From NCBI RefSeq assembly GCF_001513975.1, contig NZ_KQ947984.1, forward strand, positions 696,226-760,225: a DNA stretch of 64,000 nt, in the 5' to 3' direction. The DNA is from Streptomyces curacoi. Lineage in GTDB: Bacteria; Actinomycetota; Actinomycetes; Streptomycetales; Streptomycetaceae. The position numbers and the translations under genes are program-made. The notes beneath the pieces are model-generated. The model was not told the DNA's origin, made no database searches, and was given only the letters and a program-made list of their open reading frames with translations. Each line of letters opens with the position of its first letter. The stretch's first letter is position 1. This document shows positions 15,638-23,447 of the stretch, one piece after another.

Positions 15638-16588
15638 GTGTCGTACGCAGGCCCGGACTTCGATCCTCCCCAGCCCCGCCGCCGTAGGCGCCGCGCCCTG
15701 ACCGTCGCGGCCGCGGCTCTCGTGCCGGGGGCGCTGCTCGGATGGCTGATGTACGAGGTGATGGGCGGCCCCGGCGACAAAGACGCGTCGGGCAACGCGG
15801 CCGTACGGCCGTCCGCGGCGCCGACGGCCTCGACCACGAGCGACGACAAGCCGCCGGGCCCGACCCCGACCGCCGACTCCACCGCCGACTCCACCTCCGC
15901 GCCCGCCGCCTCCGGCGCCCTCAAGGGCAAGGTCGTCGTCATCGACCCCGGTCACAACCCGAACAACTTCCAGCACACGGCCGAGATCAACCGGAAGGTG
16001 GACATCGGCACGAACTGGAAGGAGTGCGACACGACGGGGACCTCCACCAACGACGGCTACACGGAAGCCGAGTTCACCCTGGACCTCGCCCACCGGCTGC
16101 GCACCCTGCTGCAGAAGCAGGGCGCCACGGTGAAGTTCACGCAGGACGGCGACCGGTCGTGGGGGCCGTGCGTGGACGAGCGGGCCGAGATCGGCAACGA
16201 GGCACACGCCGACGCCGCCGTCTCCCTCCACGCGGACGGCGCGGGCGCCGGCCAACGCGGCTTCCACGTCATCCTCCCGGGCAAGGTGAACGCGGGCGCC
16301 GCCGACACCGGGCCCATCGTCGGCCCGTCCCGCGACCTCGGCGAGCGCATCGCCGGCTCCTTCGTCCGCGTCACGGGCAGCGCGCCCTCCAACTACGTCG
16401 GCGACGGCACCGGGCTCGTCACGCGTGAGGACCTCGGCGGTCTCAATCTGTCAACGGTTCCGAAGGTGTTCATCGAGTGCGGCAACATGCGCGATAGCAA
16501 GGACGCGGCACTGCTCACCAGCGGCACGTGGCGGCAGAAGGCGGCGCGGGGGATCTCTGAGGGAATCGTGAGTTTCCTGCGCGGGTAG
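15638..16588 (+). CDS. N-acetylmuramoyl-L-alanine amidase (Amidase_3), membrane-anchored
   Basis: A 316-residue protein. The N-terminus is basic (PRRRRRR) followed by one hydrophobic segment (TVAAAALVPGALLGWLMYEVM), then a Ser/Thr/Pro linker of about 50 residues. The Amidase_3 zinc hydrolase domain runs from about residue 100 (GKVVVIDPGHNP with the first zinc His) through EAEFTLDLAHRL (Glu) and AVSLHADGA (His), to IECGNMRDSKDA with the catalytic Glu near the end. It cleaves the amide bond between MurNAc and the stem peptide of peptidoglycan outside the membrane. GTG at 15638 is preferred over the longer frame from 15563. Confidence 0.92.
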   Translation: MSYAGPDFDPPQPRRRRRRALTVAAAALVPGALLGWLMYEVMGGPGDKDASGNAAVRPSAAPTASTTSDDKPPGPTPTADSTADSTSAPAASGALKGKVVVIDPGHNPNNFQHTAEINRKVDIGTNWKECDTTGTSTNDGYTEAEFTLDLAHRLRTLLQKQGATVKFTQDGDRSWGPCVDERAEIGNEAHADAAVSLHADGAGAGQRGFHVILPGKVNAGAADTGPIVGPSRDLGERIAGSFVRVTGSAPSNYVGDGTGLVTREDLGGLNLSTVPKVFIECGNMRDSKDAALLTSGTWRQKAARGISEGIVSFLRG

Positions 16589-16749
16589 TGATCGGCGGGC
16601 TGATCCCGGCGGACACCCTCGTCGGTCGGACGATAAGGTCGTCCCTACGATGAGGGGCCACCCCTGCGCTTCACACCGGCCCGAGGGCGACATGGTGACA
16701 GCGACGCCTCTACCGATGACGAGACGACTGAACTGAAGGACCGACTGAA

Positions 16750-17556
16750 GTGAATATCCGCTCCCTCACTAGAGGCGACGGCGTGGTGATCGGGGCAGCG
16801 GTGTTGCTGTTGATCGCGTCGTTCCTCGACCTCTATTCGATCGACGGGGCTTCCGACAGCGCCGACCTCCCGAACCTCTGGGGAAGCGGGCCGGTGCTGC
16901 TCAGCGTCGTCCTGGCCGGGATCATCGGCGCCGCGATCGTCGTCGTGTCCCGGGCTCTGCCGCAGGTACCCAAGGTCGCCGGCCTGGACCTCGGGCAGTT
17001 CGGCGCCGCCTTCACGGTCTTCGCCGCCTGGAGCTCGTTGGGCAACATCTTCGACGTGATGGGTGGAGCCGACAACGGCGGCACGGACATCGGCGTCAGC
17101 CCGGGCGTCGGCATGATCCTGGCCCTCATCGCGACCCTGCTCATGGCCGCCGCCGCCATCGCCACCCCCCTCGTCCCCGCCCTCCAGGCCTCCCTCCTCC
17201 CGGCCCCCCGCCCCGCCGCCCCCCAGCCCTACGGCGCCCAGCCCCCCGGCGGCTACGGCTACCCCGGCGCTCAGCAGCCGCAGCAGCCCTACGGTGGTCA
17301 GCCGCAGGCCGGGCAGCCCTTCGGTGGGCAGCCGCAGCAGCCGCAGGCGCCCGCCGCCGACTTCTCGCCGTTCTGGTTCGCCGTGCCCGTGCCGCGCCCC
17401 CTGTTCGCGGAGGACGGCTCGCCCACGCCGATCGCCGAACTCGCGCCGGGCACCTGGTACCTGGCCGTCGAGCAGCGCGGCCCGGCCCTGGTCGCCCAGA
17501 CGCAGGACGGCCGCCGCGGCGTGCTGCAGGACACGTCCGGTATCCAGCGCGGCTGA
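16750..17556 (+). CDS. DUF5336-like membrane protein with Gln/Pro-rich tail
   Basis: A 268-residue protein. Four hydrophobic segments lie within residues 1-150 (VVIGAAVLLLIASFLDLYSI, VLLSVVLAGIIGAAIVVVS, a moderately hydrophobic third, and ILALIATLLMAAAAIATPL). A Pro/Gln/Gly-rich stretch with repeated YGGQP/FGGQP follows, then a folded C-terminal 60 residues. This looks like the DUF5336/proline-rich membrane protein group of actinobacteria, whose role is unknown. GTG at 16750 has AAGGAC upstream. It is probably monocistronic, ending at a strong hairpin. Confidence 0.75.
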   Translation: MNIRSLTRGDGVVIGAAVLLLIASFLDLYSIDGASDSADLPNLWGSGPVLLSVVLAGIIGAAIVVVSRALPQVPKVAGLDLGQFGAAFTVFAAWSSLGNIFDVMGGADNGGTDIGVSPGVGMILALIATLLMAAAAIATPLVPALQASLLPAPRPAAPQPYGAQPPGGYGYPGAQQPQQPYGGQPQAGQPFGGQPQQPQAPAADFSPFWFAVPVPRPLFAEDGSPTPIAELAPGTWYLAVEQRGPALVAQTQDGRRGVLQDTSGIQRG

Positions 17557-17570
17557 GCCGACGAAGCCGT

Positions 17571-17608
17571 ACGACGGCCCCTCACCCTTCCCGGTGAGGG
17601 GCCGTCGT
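17571..17608. terminator. Strong hairpin terminator
   Basis: The arm ACGACGGCCCCTCACC and its exact inverse GGTGAGGGGCCGTCGT flank a six-base loop, 14 bp after the stop of the DUF5336-like gene. Confidence 0.85.
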
Positions 17609-17635
17609 CGTACAGTCGCAAGCCTCGAAGCAGAT

Positions 17636-17650
17636 CTGACGATCCGTCAG
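17636..17650. promoter_or_regulatory. 15-bp palindrome CTGACGATCCGTCAG before the LLM oxidoreductase
   Basis: This near-perfect palindrome lies directly before the ribosome-binding site of the LLM gene. The same motif with one or two changes occurs before the ALDH gene (29082) and the CYP125-like gene (38865), so it is probably a shared repressor site. Confidence 0.65.
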
Positions 17651-17659
17651 GAGGCAGGC

Positions 17660-18670
17660 ATGCGGCTCGGGCTCGCACTCGGTTACTGGGGCCGCGGCCC
17701 CTCGGCGGACCACGTACCGCTCGCCCAGGAGGCCGAGCGGCTCGGCTACGACTCCGTGTGGACCGCCGAGTCCTGGGGTTCCGACGCCTTCACCCCGCTC
17801 ACCTGGATCGCCGCGCAGACGTCGAGGATCAAGCTCGGTACGGCCGTCGCCCAGATGGCCGCCCGCTCCCCCACCACCACCGCCATGCACGCCCTCACCC
17901 TCGACCACCTGTCCGGCGGACGCATGATGCTGGGGCTCGGGCTGTCGGGGCCGCAGGTGGTGGAGGGGTGGTACGGGCGGCCGTTCCCCGCCTCACCGCT
18001 GACCGCCACGCGCGAGTACGTCGATGTCGTACGGCAAGTCCTCACGCGGCGGGCGCCGGTCGAGCTCGCCGGGCGTTTCCACGCCCACCCCTACCGCGGC
18101 CCGGACGCCACCGGCATCGGCAAGGCCCTGAAGCCGATCACGCATCCCCTCCGGCCCGACCTGCCCGTCCTGCTGGGCGCCGAGGGTCCCAAGAACGTCG
18201 CCCAGACCATCCGGATCGCCGACGGCTGGCTGCCGTTGTACTGGTCGCCGAGCAGGCCCGAGGCGTACGGCGACGCGGTGCGCGACCTCCCGCAGGGCTT
18301 CCTCGTCGCCCCCATGGCCCGCGTCCAGGTCTGCGACGACCTCTCCGCGGGGCTGCTCCCCGTCAAGGCCATGCTCGGCTTCTACATCGGCGGCATGGGC
18401 CACGCGGCCCGCAACTTCCACGCCGATCTCATGGCCCGCATGGGGTACGAGGAGGAGGCCCGCCGGATTCAGCGGCTGTTCCTGGACGGGCACCGGGAGG
18501 AGGCCGTCCGCGCCGTCCCCGACGCCTTCGCCGACGAGATCTCACTGGTCGGGCCGCGCGAACGCATCGCCGAGCGGCTGGAGTTGTGGCGCAAGGGGCC
18601 GGTGACGGATCTGCTGGCGCTGGCACCGGACCGGCACACCCTGCGGGTGCTCGCCGAGCTCAACTCCTGA
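17660..18670 (+). CDS. LLM-class F420-dependent oxidoreductase (Rv3520c-like)
   Basis: A 336-residue TIM-barrel of the luciferase-like monooxygenase superfamily. MRLGLALGYWG at the start, TAESWGSDAFTPLTW near residue 35 and MMLGLGLSGPQVVEGWYG near 90 match the F420-dependent subgroup and closely recall Rv3520c, a member of the mycobacterial KstR cholesterol regulon. The cofactor would be reduced F420 and the reaction a hydride transfer, with substrate unknown. ATG at 17660 follows GGAGGCAGGC. The palindrome at 17636 overlaps its leader, suggesting repressor control shared with the ALDH and CYP125 genes. Confidence 0.88.
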   Translation: MRLGLALGYWGRGPSADHVPLAQEAERLGYDSVWTAESWGSDAFTPLTWIAAQTSRIKLGTAVAQMAARSPTTTAMHALTLDHLSGGRMMLGLGLSGPQVVEGWYGRPFPASPLTATREYVDVVRQVLTRRAPVELAGRFHAHPYRGPDATGIGKALKPITHPLRPDLPVLLGAEGPKNVAQTIRIADGWLPLYWSPSRPEAYGDAVRDLPQGFLVAPMARVQVCDDLSAGLLPVKAMLGFYIGGMGHAARNFHADLMARMGYEEEARRIQRLFLDGHREEAVRAVPDAFADEISLVGPRERIAERLELWRKGPVTDLLALAPDRHTLRVLAELNS

Positions 18671-18725
18671 GCGGCCCGTCCGCCCGACCCGGTTTCATCC
18701 AGGCTTCCAGGGCTACCCGAAGGGC

Positions 18726-19019
18726 ATGTCCCCTCGATATCGCAACGGTGCGAACCAGGCCGGCACGGTCATCGCGATCGTGGCCGACATCATGGCCCTG
18801 ATCCTGGGTCTGTGGATCCTGATGTACCTGCTGGACGCCAACCGCGCGAACGACTTCGTGCAGTTCGTCCATGACGCGGCGCGCTGGCTGGCGGGCTGGT
18901 CCCACGACCTGTTCACGTTCGACGAGGCGTGGGCGAGGGTCGTGGCCGGGTACGGGCTGGCGGCGGTGGTCTACCTGTTCGTGGGTCACGCCATCGCCAA
19001 CCGCGTGCACCGGCACTGA
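18726..19019 (+). CDS. Small membrane protein, 97 residues
   Basis: The protein has two hydrophobic segments: AGTVIAIVADIMALILGLWILMYLL (residues 12-36) and VVAGYGLAAVVYLFVGHAIA near the C-terminus. An amphipathic stretch between them is rich in Trp/Phe. It is conserved-looking in Streptomyces, with function unknown. ATG at 18726 lies 56 bp after the LLM gene; it ends 12 bp before the convergent toroid gene. Confidence 0.75.
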   Translation: MSPRYRNGANQAGTVIAIVADIMALILGLWILMYLLDANRANDFVQFVHDAARWLAGWSHDLFTFDEAWARVVAGYGLAAVVYLFVGHAIANRVHRH

Positions 19020-19031
19020 GGCCCTCGCGTC

Positions 19032-20102
19032 TCAGCCGCAGCAGTCCGGGTCCAGCCCCCTCGGCAGCTCCTCGCCGCCGAACACCTGGCAGGTGGCCTC
19101 GTGGCCGCCCAGCGCGGCAACGGCCAGCAGCAACGACCCCGCCGTCCACGTGGTCAGCTCCCGCGGCCAGATGGCGTCGTCCTCGAAGACGTACCCCGTC
19201 CAGTACAGGCCGCTCTCCGGATCCCGCAGGTGCTGGATCGACTGGAGGATCTCCAGCGCCCGGTCGGACTCGCCCATCGCCCAGAGCGCCAGGGCGAGTT
19301 CGGCCGACTCGCCCCCGGTCACCCACGGGTTGGGGACGACACACCGCACCCCGAGCCCGGGCACGACGAAGCGGTCCCAGCCTTCCTCCGTACGGGACTT
19401 GGCCTCGGCGCCCGTCAAGGCCCCGCCCAGCACCGGGTAGTACCAGTCCATCGAGTAGCGGTCCTTGTCCAGGAACCGCTCCGGGTGGCGCCGGATCGCG
19501 TGCCGCAGCGCCCCGACCGCCAGCTCCCAGTCCGGCTGCGGCTCCTCACGCTGCTCGGCGATCGCCAGCGCGCACCGCAGCGCGTGGTGGATCGAGGAGG
19601 AACCGGTCAGCAGCGCGTCCGCCGTCGCCGTGCCGTCCTCGTCCCGCCGCCAGCCGATCTGCCCGCCCGGCTGCTGGAGTCCGAGGACGAACTCGATCGC
19701 CGCGTGGACGGACGGCCACATGCGGTCCAGGAACGTGTCGTCGCCGGTGGAGAGGTAGTGGTGCCAGACCCCTACGGCTATGTAGGCGACGAAGTTGGTC
19801 TCGCGCCCGGTGTCGGTGACGTCGTCGAAGGCCCCGTCCGCGTAGGCCGCGTACCAGGAGCCGTCGTCGTTCTGGTGCCGCGCCAGCCAGGTGTACGCCC
19901 GCTCCGCTGCCGCGTGCTCGCCCGCCGCGTCCAGCGCCATCGCCGCCTCGACGTGGTCCCACGGGTCGAGGTGGTGCCCACGGAACCACGGGATCGCCCC
20001 GTCCTCCCGCTGTACGGCGAGGATCCCCGCGACGGTCGCGGCGGCCTGCTCGGCGGTGAGGACCCCGGGCAGGACGAGGTGTTCTGTCCGGGGGGTCGTC
20101 AC
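19032..20102 (-). CDS. Prenyltransferase/squalene-cyclase-like alpha-toroid protein
   Basis: A 356-residue protein of repeated two-helix units with motifs such as QREDGAIPWFRGHHLDPWDH, RHQNDDGSWYAAYADG and LGLQQPGGQIGWRRDEDG. These are QxxDGxW-like repeats of the (alpha/alpha)6 toroid shared by squalene cyclases, prenyltransferases and some glycoside hydrolases. The cyclase DxDD motif is not evident, so catalysis is uncertain. GTG at 20102 overlaps the upstream methyltransferase stop (GTGA), so the two are translationally coupled. With the glycosyltransferase further upstream this is a three-gene operon, perhaps making or trimming a glycosylated molecule; that is inference. Confidence 0.85.
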   Translation of the reverse strand: MTTPRTEHLVLPGVLTAEQAAATVAGILAVQREDGAIPWFRGHHLDPWDHVEAAMALDAAGEHAAAERAYTWLARHQNDDGSWYAAYADGAFDDVTDTGRETNFVAYIAVGVWHHYLSTGDDTFLDRMWPSVHAAIEFVLGLQQPGGQIGWRRDEDGTATADALLTGSSSIHHALRCALAIAEQREEPQPDWELAVGALRHAIRRHPERFLDKDRYSMDWYYPVLGGALTGAEAKSRTEEGWDRFVVPGLGVRCVVPNPWVTGGESAELALALWAMGESDRALEILQSIQHLRDPESGLYWTGYVFEDDAIWPRELTTWTAGSLLLAVAALGGHEATCQVFGGEELPRGLDPDCCG

Positions 20103-20833
20103 TTGGCGTCCACCCGGGGGAGGTGGGGCTTGGTCGCGTAGGCCACGAAGCTCTTGCCGATCAGCGGGTTCAGCGCCTGCTCGGCGACCCGGGTGGCCAG
20201 CGGTTTCTTCATGATGTCCCAGACCAGCAGCTTGTGGTATGCCCGCACCGGCAGGGCCTTGTCGTTGTCGACGCCGAACGCGCACTTCAGCCACCAGTAG
20301 GGGGAGTGCAGGGCGTGGGCGTGGTGGGTGCCGTAGGGCTTGAGGCCGGCCTCGCGGATCTTCGCCAGCAGCTCGTCCGCCTTGTAGATGCGGATGTGGC
20401 CGCCCTCGACCTCGTGGTACTCGTCGGACAGTGCCCAGCAGACCTTCTCGGGGCCGTAGCGGGGGACGGTGATGGCGATCCGGCCGCCGGGCTTCAGTAC
20501 CCGCACCATCTCGGCGAGGACGCCCTTGTCGTCCGGGATGTGCTCCATCACCTCGGAGATGATCACGACGTCGAAGGACTCGTCCGGGAAGGGCAGGGCC
20601 AGCGCGTCGCCCTCCATCGCCGTCGCGGTGGCACCCTCGGGGGCCTCCCCCGCCTCCTTCATCGCCGCGAACCACTTCGCGACCTCGCGGATCTCCTCAC
20701 CGTTCTGGTCCAGCGCCACGACCTGGGCGCCGCGCCGGTAGCACTCGAACGCGTGCCGTCCGGCACCGCAGCCGAGATCCAGGACGCGGTCGCCCGGGGC
20801 GAGCGGGAACCGGGAGAAGTCGACGGTCAGCAC
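20099..20833 (-). CDS. Class I SAM-dependent methyltransferase (UbiE-like)
   Basis: A 244-residue Rossmann methyltransferase with motif I VLDLGCGAGRHAFECYRRG (about 19-37), acidic VVALDQN, and FDVVIISEVMEHIPDD typical of Methyltransf_11. The C-terminal part carries extra Trp/Tyr-rich helices (SPYWWLKCAFG) suggesting a lipid or polyketide-like acceptor. It is the middle gene of a glycosyltransferase-methyltransferase-toroid operon. The gap to the glycosyltransferase gene upstream is 118 bp and holds short GGAGCGGTCGGAACGAC repeats. Confidence 0.88.
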   Translation of the reverse strand: MLTVDFSRFPLAPGDRVLDLGCGAGRHAFECYRRGAQVVALDQNGEEIREVAKWFAAMKEAGEAPEGATATAMEGDALALPFPDESFDVVIISEVMEHIPDDKGVLAEMVRVLKPGGRIAITVPRYGPEKVCWALSDEYHEVEGGHIRIYKADELLAKIREAGLKPYGTHHAHALHSPYWWLKCAFGVDNDKALPVRAYHKLLVWDIMKKPLATRVAEQALNPLIGKSFVAYATKPHLPRVDAK

Positions 20834-20951
20834 GTGGGCCTGCTTTCGCGGTCGGAACGGTTGGAGCGGTGGGGGCGGTCGGAGCGGTCGGAACGACGGG
20901 AGCGGTCGGAACGACGGGAGTGCTGGGTGTCCGCGGTCGTGTGGGCGCCGG

Positions 20952-22496
20952 TCATTGGGCGGCCTCGGTCACACGCGCGGGTTCACCGGCCTTCGCGCCC
21001 TCGTACACGCGCGGCGCCTCGTCGGCCTGCGCACCATCGCGCACGCGCGGCGCCTCGTCGGCCCTCGCGGCCTCGGGCATCTCCGCGGCCTCGGATCTCC
21101 CCGCCGCGTCGGCCGTCGTCGCCCGGGAGGTACCTGACGAGGCAGCGGAGCGGCCGGGAGTGGGGAGCGCGGGGCGGTCGGCGCCCGCGGACCGGGCTAT
21201 GGCCTCGCGGTACCGGGCCACCGTTCCCTCGGCGGCACGCGCCCAGGTGAAGTGTCGCAGGACCCGCTCACGCCCGGCCGCACCCAGCCGTGCCCGCAGT
21301 TCCTCGTCCCCCAGCAGCCGGCTCAGCCCGGCGGCCAGCGCCCCGGAGTCCCCCGGCGGCACCGCCAGACACGTCTCGCCGTCCCTCCCGGCGACCTCGG
21401 GAATCGCCCCGCCGGTCGTGGCGACCAGCGGCGTCCCCGTGGCCATGGCCTCGGCGGCCGGCAGGGAGAAGCCCTCGTACAGCGACGGCACGCAGGCCAC
21501 CTGCGCCGAGCGCACCAGGTCGACGAGCTCCGCGTCGGAGATGCCCTTGACGAACTCGACGGCGCCTTCGAGGCCGTACCGTTCGACGGCCTGCGCGACC
21601 GGCCCCTCCGTGGGCCGCTTGCCGACGACGACCAGGTGGGCGTCGGGGTGCTCGGTGCGGACCTTGGCCAGCGCCTCGACGAGGAAGACCAGGCCCTTCA
21701 GCGGGACGTCGGCGCTGGAGGTCGTGACGATCCGGCCCGGGATCCGCCGTACCGAAGGATCCGGCGAGAAAAGATCGGTGTCCGCGCCGATGTGGACCAC
21801 GTGGATACGGTCCTGTCGTACGCCGAGGTGGTCGACGATCTCCGCGCGGGAGGTACCCGAGACGGTCAGCACCGACGGCAGGCGGCGCGCCACGCGCTTC
21901 TGCATGCGGGTGAAGGCGTACCACCGGCGTACGGACATCCGCCGCTGCCAGCCCTCGGCCGCGTCCAGTTCCAACTGGCGGTCGACGGTGATGGGGTGGT
22001 GGATGGTGGTGACGAGGGGGGCGCCGACGTCGCCCAACAGGCCGTAGCCCAGCGTCTGGTTGTCGTGGACGACGTCGAACTCGCCGCGCCGGGCCCGCAG
22101 ATGGCGGCGGGCGCGCAGCGAGAAGGTCAGCGGCTCGGGGAAGCCGCCGGTCCACATGGTCGCCACTTCCAGCGCGTCGATCCAGTCGCGGTACTCGTCA
22201 CGCTTCGGGGTGCGGAACGGGTCGGGCTGGCGGTACAGGTCGAGGCTGGGGAGCTCGGTGAGGCTCAGGCGGCCGGCGCTGTCCTCGCCCTCGTCGAGGA
22301 CGGGGTAGGGCTGGGAGCCGATGACCTCGACGCGGTGGCCGAGGCGGGCCAGCTCGCGGGAGAGGTGACGTACGTAGACGCCCTGGCCGCCACAGAACGG
22401 GTTCCCTTTATAGGTGAGAAGCGCGATGTCGAGCGGTCGCTCGCCGTCGGCGGCCGGATCCTTCGGGGACCCGGCCTCCCTGGCCTCAGCGGTCAC
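20952..22496 (-). CDS. GT4-family glycosyltransferase with low-complexity tail
   Basis: A 514-residue GT-B enzyme. The N-terminal domain carries the Gly-rich acceptor loop GNPFCGGQGVYVRHLSRELA; the C-terminal domain has SADVPLKGLVFLVEAL and the nucleotide-sugar motif CVPSLYEGFSLPAAEAMATGTPLV (EX7E). The fold ends near residue 425. The last 85 residues are Ala/Glu/Arg-rich with the repeats ADEAPRVRDGAQ and ADEAPRVYEGAK, a recent in-frame expansion. It is probably cytoplasmic or membrane-peripheral, adding hexose to a lipid or small molecule. GTG at 22496 follows AAGGGGGCC. An exact KstR-type site lies 55 bp upstream, shared with the divergent kstR-like gene. Confidence 0.9.
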   Translation of the reverse strand: MTAEAREAGSPKDPAADGERPLDIALLTYKGNPFCGGQGVYVRHLSRELARLGHRVEVIGSQPYPVLDEGEDSAGRLSLTELPSLDLYRQPDPFRTPKRDEYRDWIDALEVATMWTGGFPEPLTFSLRARRHLRARRGEFDVVHDNQTLGYGLLGDVGAPLVTTIHHPITVDRQLELDAAEGWQRRMSVRRWYAFTRMQKRVARRLPSVLTVSGTSRAEIVDHLGVRQDRIHVVHIGADTDLFSPDPSVRRIPGRIVTTSSADVPLKGLVFLVEALAKVRTEHPDAHLVVVGKRPTEGPVAQAVERYGLEGAVEFVKGISDAELVDLVRSAQVACVPSLYEGFSLPAAEAMATGTPLVATTGGAIPEVAGRDGETCLAVPPGDSGALAAGLSRLLGDEELRARLGAAGRERVLRHFTWARAAEGTVARYREAIARSAGADRPALPTPGRSAASSGTSRATTADAAGRSEAAEMPEAARADEAPRVRDGAQADEAPRVYEGAKAGEPARVTEAAQ

Positions 22497-22550
22497 TCTT
22501 GGCCCCCTTCTCCCTGCACTGTCCCGCGAGGTTACGCCGGGACGCTAATC

Positions 22551-22564
22551 TAGAACAAGTTTCA
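22551..22564. promoter_or_regulatory. KstR-type operator (exact match) between kstR homologue and glycosyltransferase
   Basis: TAGAACAAGTTTCA fits TnnAACnnGTTnnA at all fixed positions. It sits in the divergent promoter region, so it could serve autoregulation of the kstR-like gene and control of the glycosyltransferase operon. Confidence 0.75.
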
Positions 22565-22706
22565 GACTTGATCGTTCAAGAGGCTCTGAATCTACCGGCA
22601 GGTAGCGCCGCTGTGAGCGATGGATCAGGTGATTCACGCCACGGCCGACGCCCTGGCATGCTCTGTCCGGTCACTCACCCTCACCGACTGTCACGGAACG
22701 GGATCC

Positions 22707-23327
22707 ATGCCTGCGGAACCGAGTAGCGCGCTCCCCGCCTCCCCACCCCTCACCGAGCGGCAGGAGGCCCGCCGTCGGCGCATCCTGCACGCCAGCGCGC
22801 AGCTCGCCAGCCGGGGTGGTTTCGACGCCGTACAGATGCGGGAGGTCGCGGAGTCCTCGCAGGTGGCGCTCGGCACGCTGTACCGCTATTTCCCGTCCAA
22901 GGTCCATCTGCTGGTCGCCACGATGCAGGACCAGTTGGAGCACATGCACGGCACGCTGCGGAAGAAGCCGCCGCAGGGGGCGACGGCGGCGGAGCGGGTG
23001 GCGGAGACGCTGATGCGCGCCTTCCGCGCGCTGCAGCGCGAGCCGCACCTGGCCGACGCCATGGTCCGGGCCCTGACCTTCGCCGACCGGAGCGTCTCGC
23101 CCGAGGTCGACCAGGTCTCCCGGCAGACGACGGCGATCGTCCTGGACGCGATGGGCCTGGAGAACCCGACGCCCGAGCAGCTCTCCGCCGTCCGCGTCAT
23201 CGAGCACACCTGGCACTCGGCTCTGATCACCTGGCTCTCGGGCCGGGCCTCGATCGCCCAGGTGAAGATCGACATCGAGACGGTGTGCCGGTTGATCGAC
23301 CTGACGGCACCGGAGGCCGACTCGTAG
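22707..23327 (+). CDS. kstR: TetR-family transcriptional repressor, KstR homologue
   Basis: A 206-residue TetR regulator. The HTH (about residues 20-65) reads RRILHASAQLASRGGFDAVQMREVAE...VALGTLYRYFPSKVHLLVA, nearly superimposable on mycobacterial KstR (QMRxVAxxxxVAxGTLYRYFPSKVHLLV). The ligand domain also shares FADxSxxxEVDQV, RVIxxxW and the tail of KstR. In mycobacteria and rhodococci KstR represses cholesterol catabolic genes and is released by 3-oxo-4-cholestenoyl-CoA. ATG at 22707 gives MPAEPSSALP; its ribosome-binding site is weak and the longer frame from 22620 is less likely. Matching operators occur upstream of this gene, of the MaoC operon and, imperfectly, of others in the window. 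Confidence 0.88.
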   Translation: MPAEPSSALPASPPLTERQEARRRRILHASAQLASRGGFDAVQMREVAESSQVALGTLYRYFPSKVHLLVATMQDQLEHMHGTLRKKPPQGATAAERVAETLMRAFRALQREPHLADAMVRALTFADRSVSPEVDQVSRQTTAIVLDAMGLENPTPEQLSAVRVIEHTWHSALITWLSGRASIAQVKIDIETVCRLIDLTAPEADS

Positions 23328-23447
23328 CCTCTGAGACCCGCCGGGCCCTTCCGGCCTGACCCCACGCACCCGAAGTCCGCGCGGAACGCGCAGGTCGGGC
23401 CGTACCCTCGGAGTCATTCGCCGAACCGCACCGAAGGGGTTGGGGAG

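Noticed and set aside
13064-22496. A secondary-metabolite gene cluster from MFS, methyltransferase and glycosyltransferase genes
   Set aside because: There is no core synthase (PKS, NRPS, terpene or RiPP precursor) and the genes lie in unrelated transcription units.
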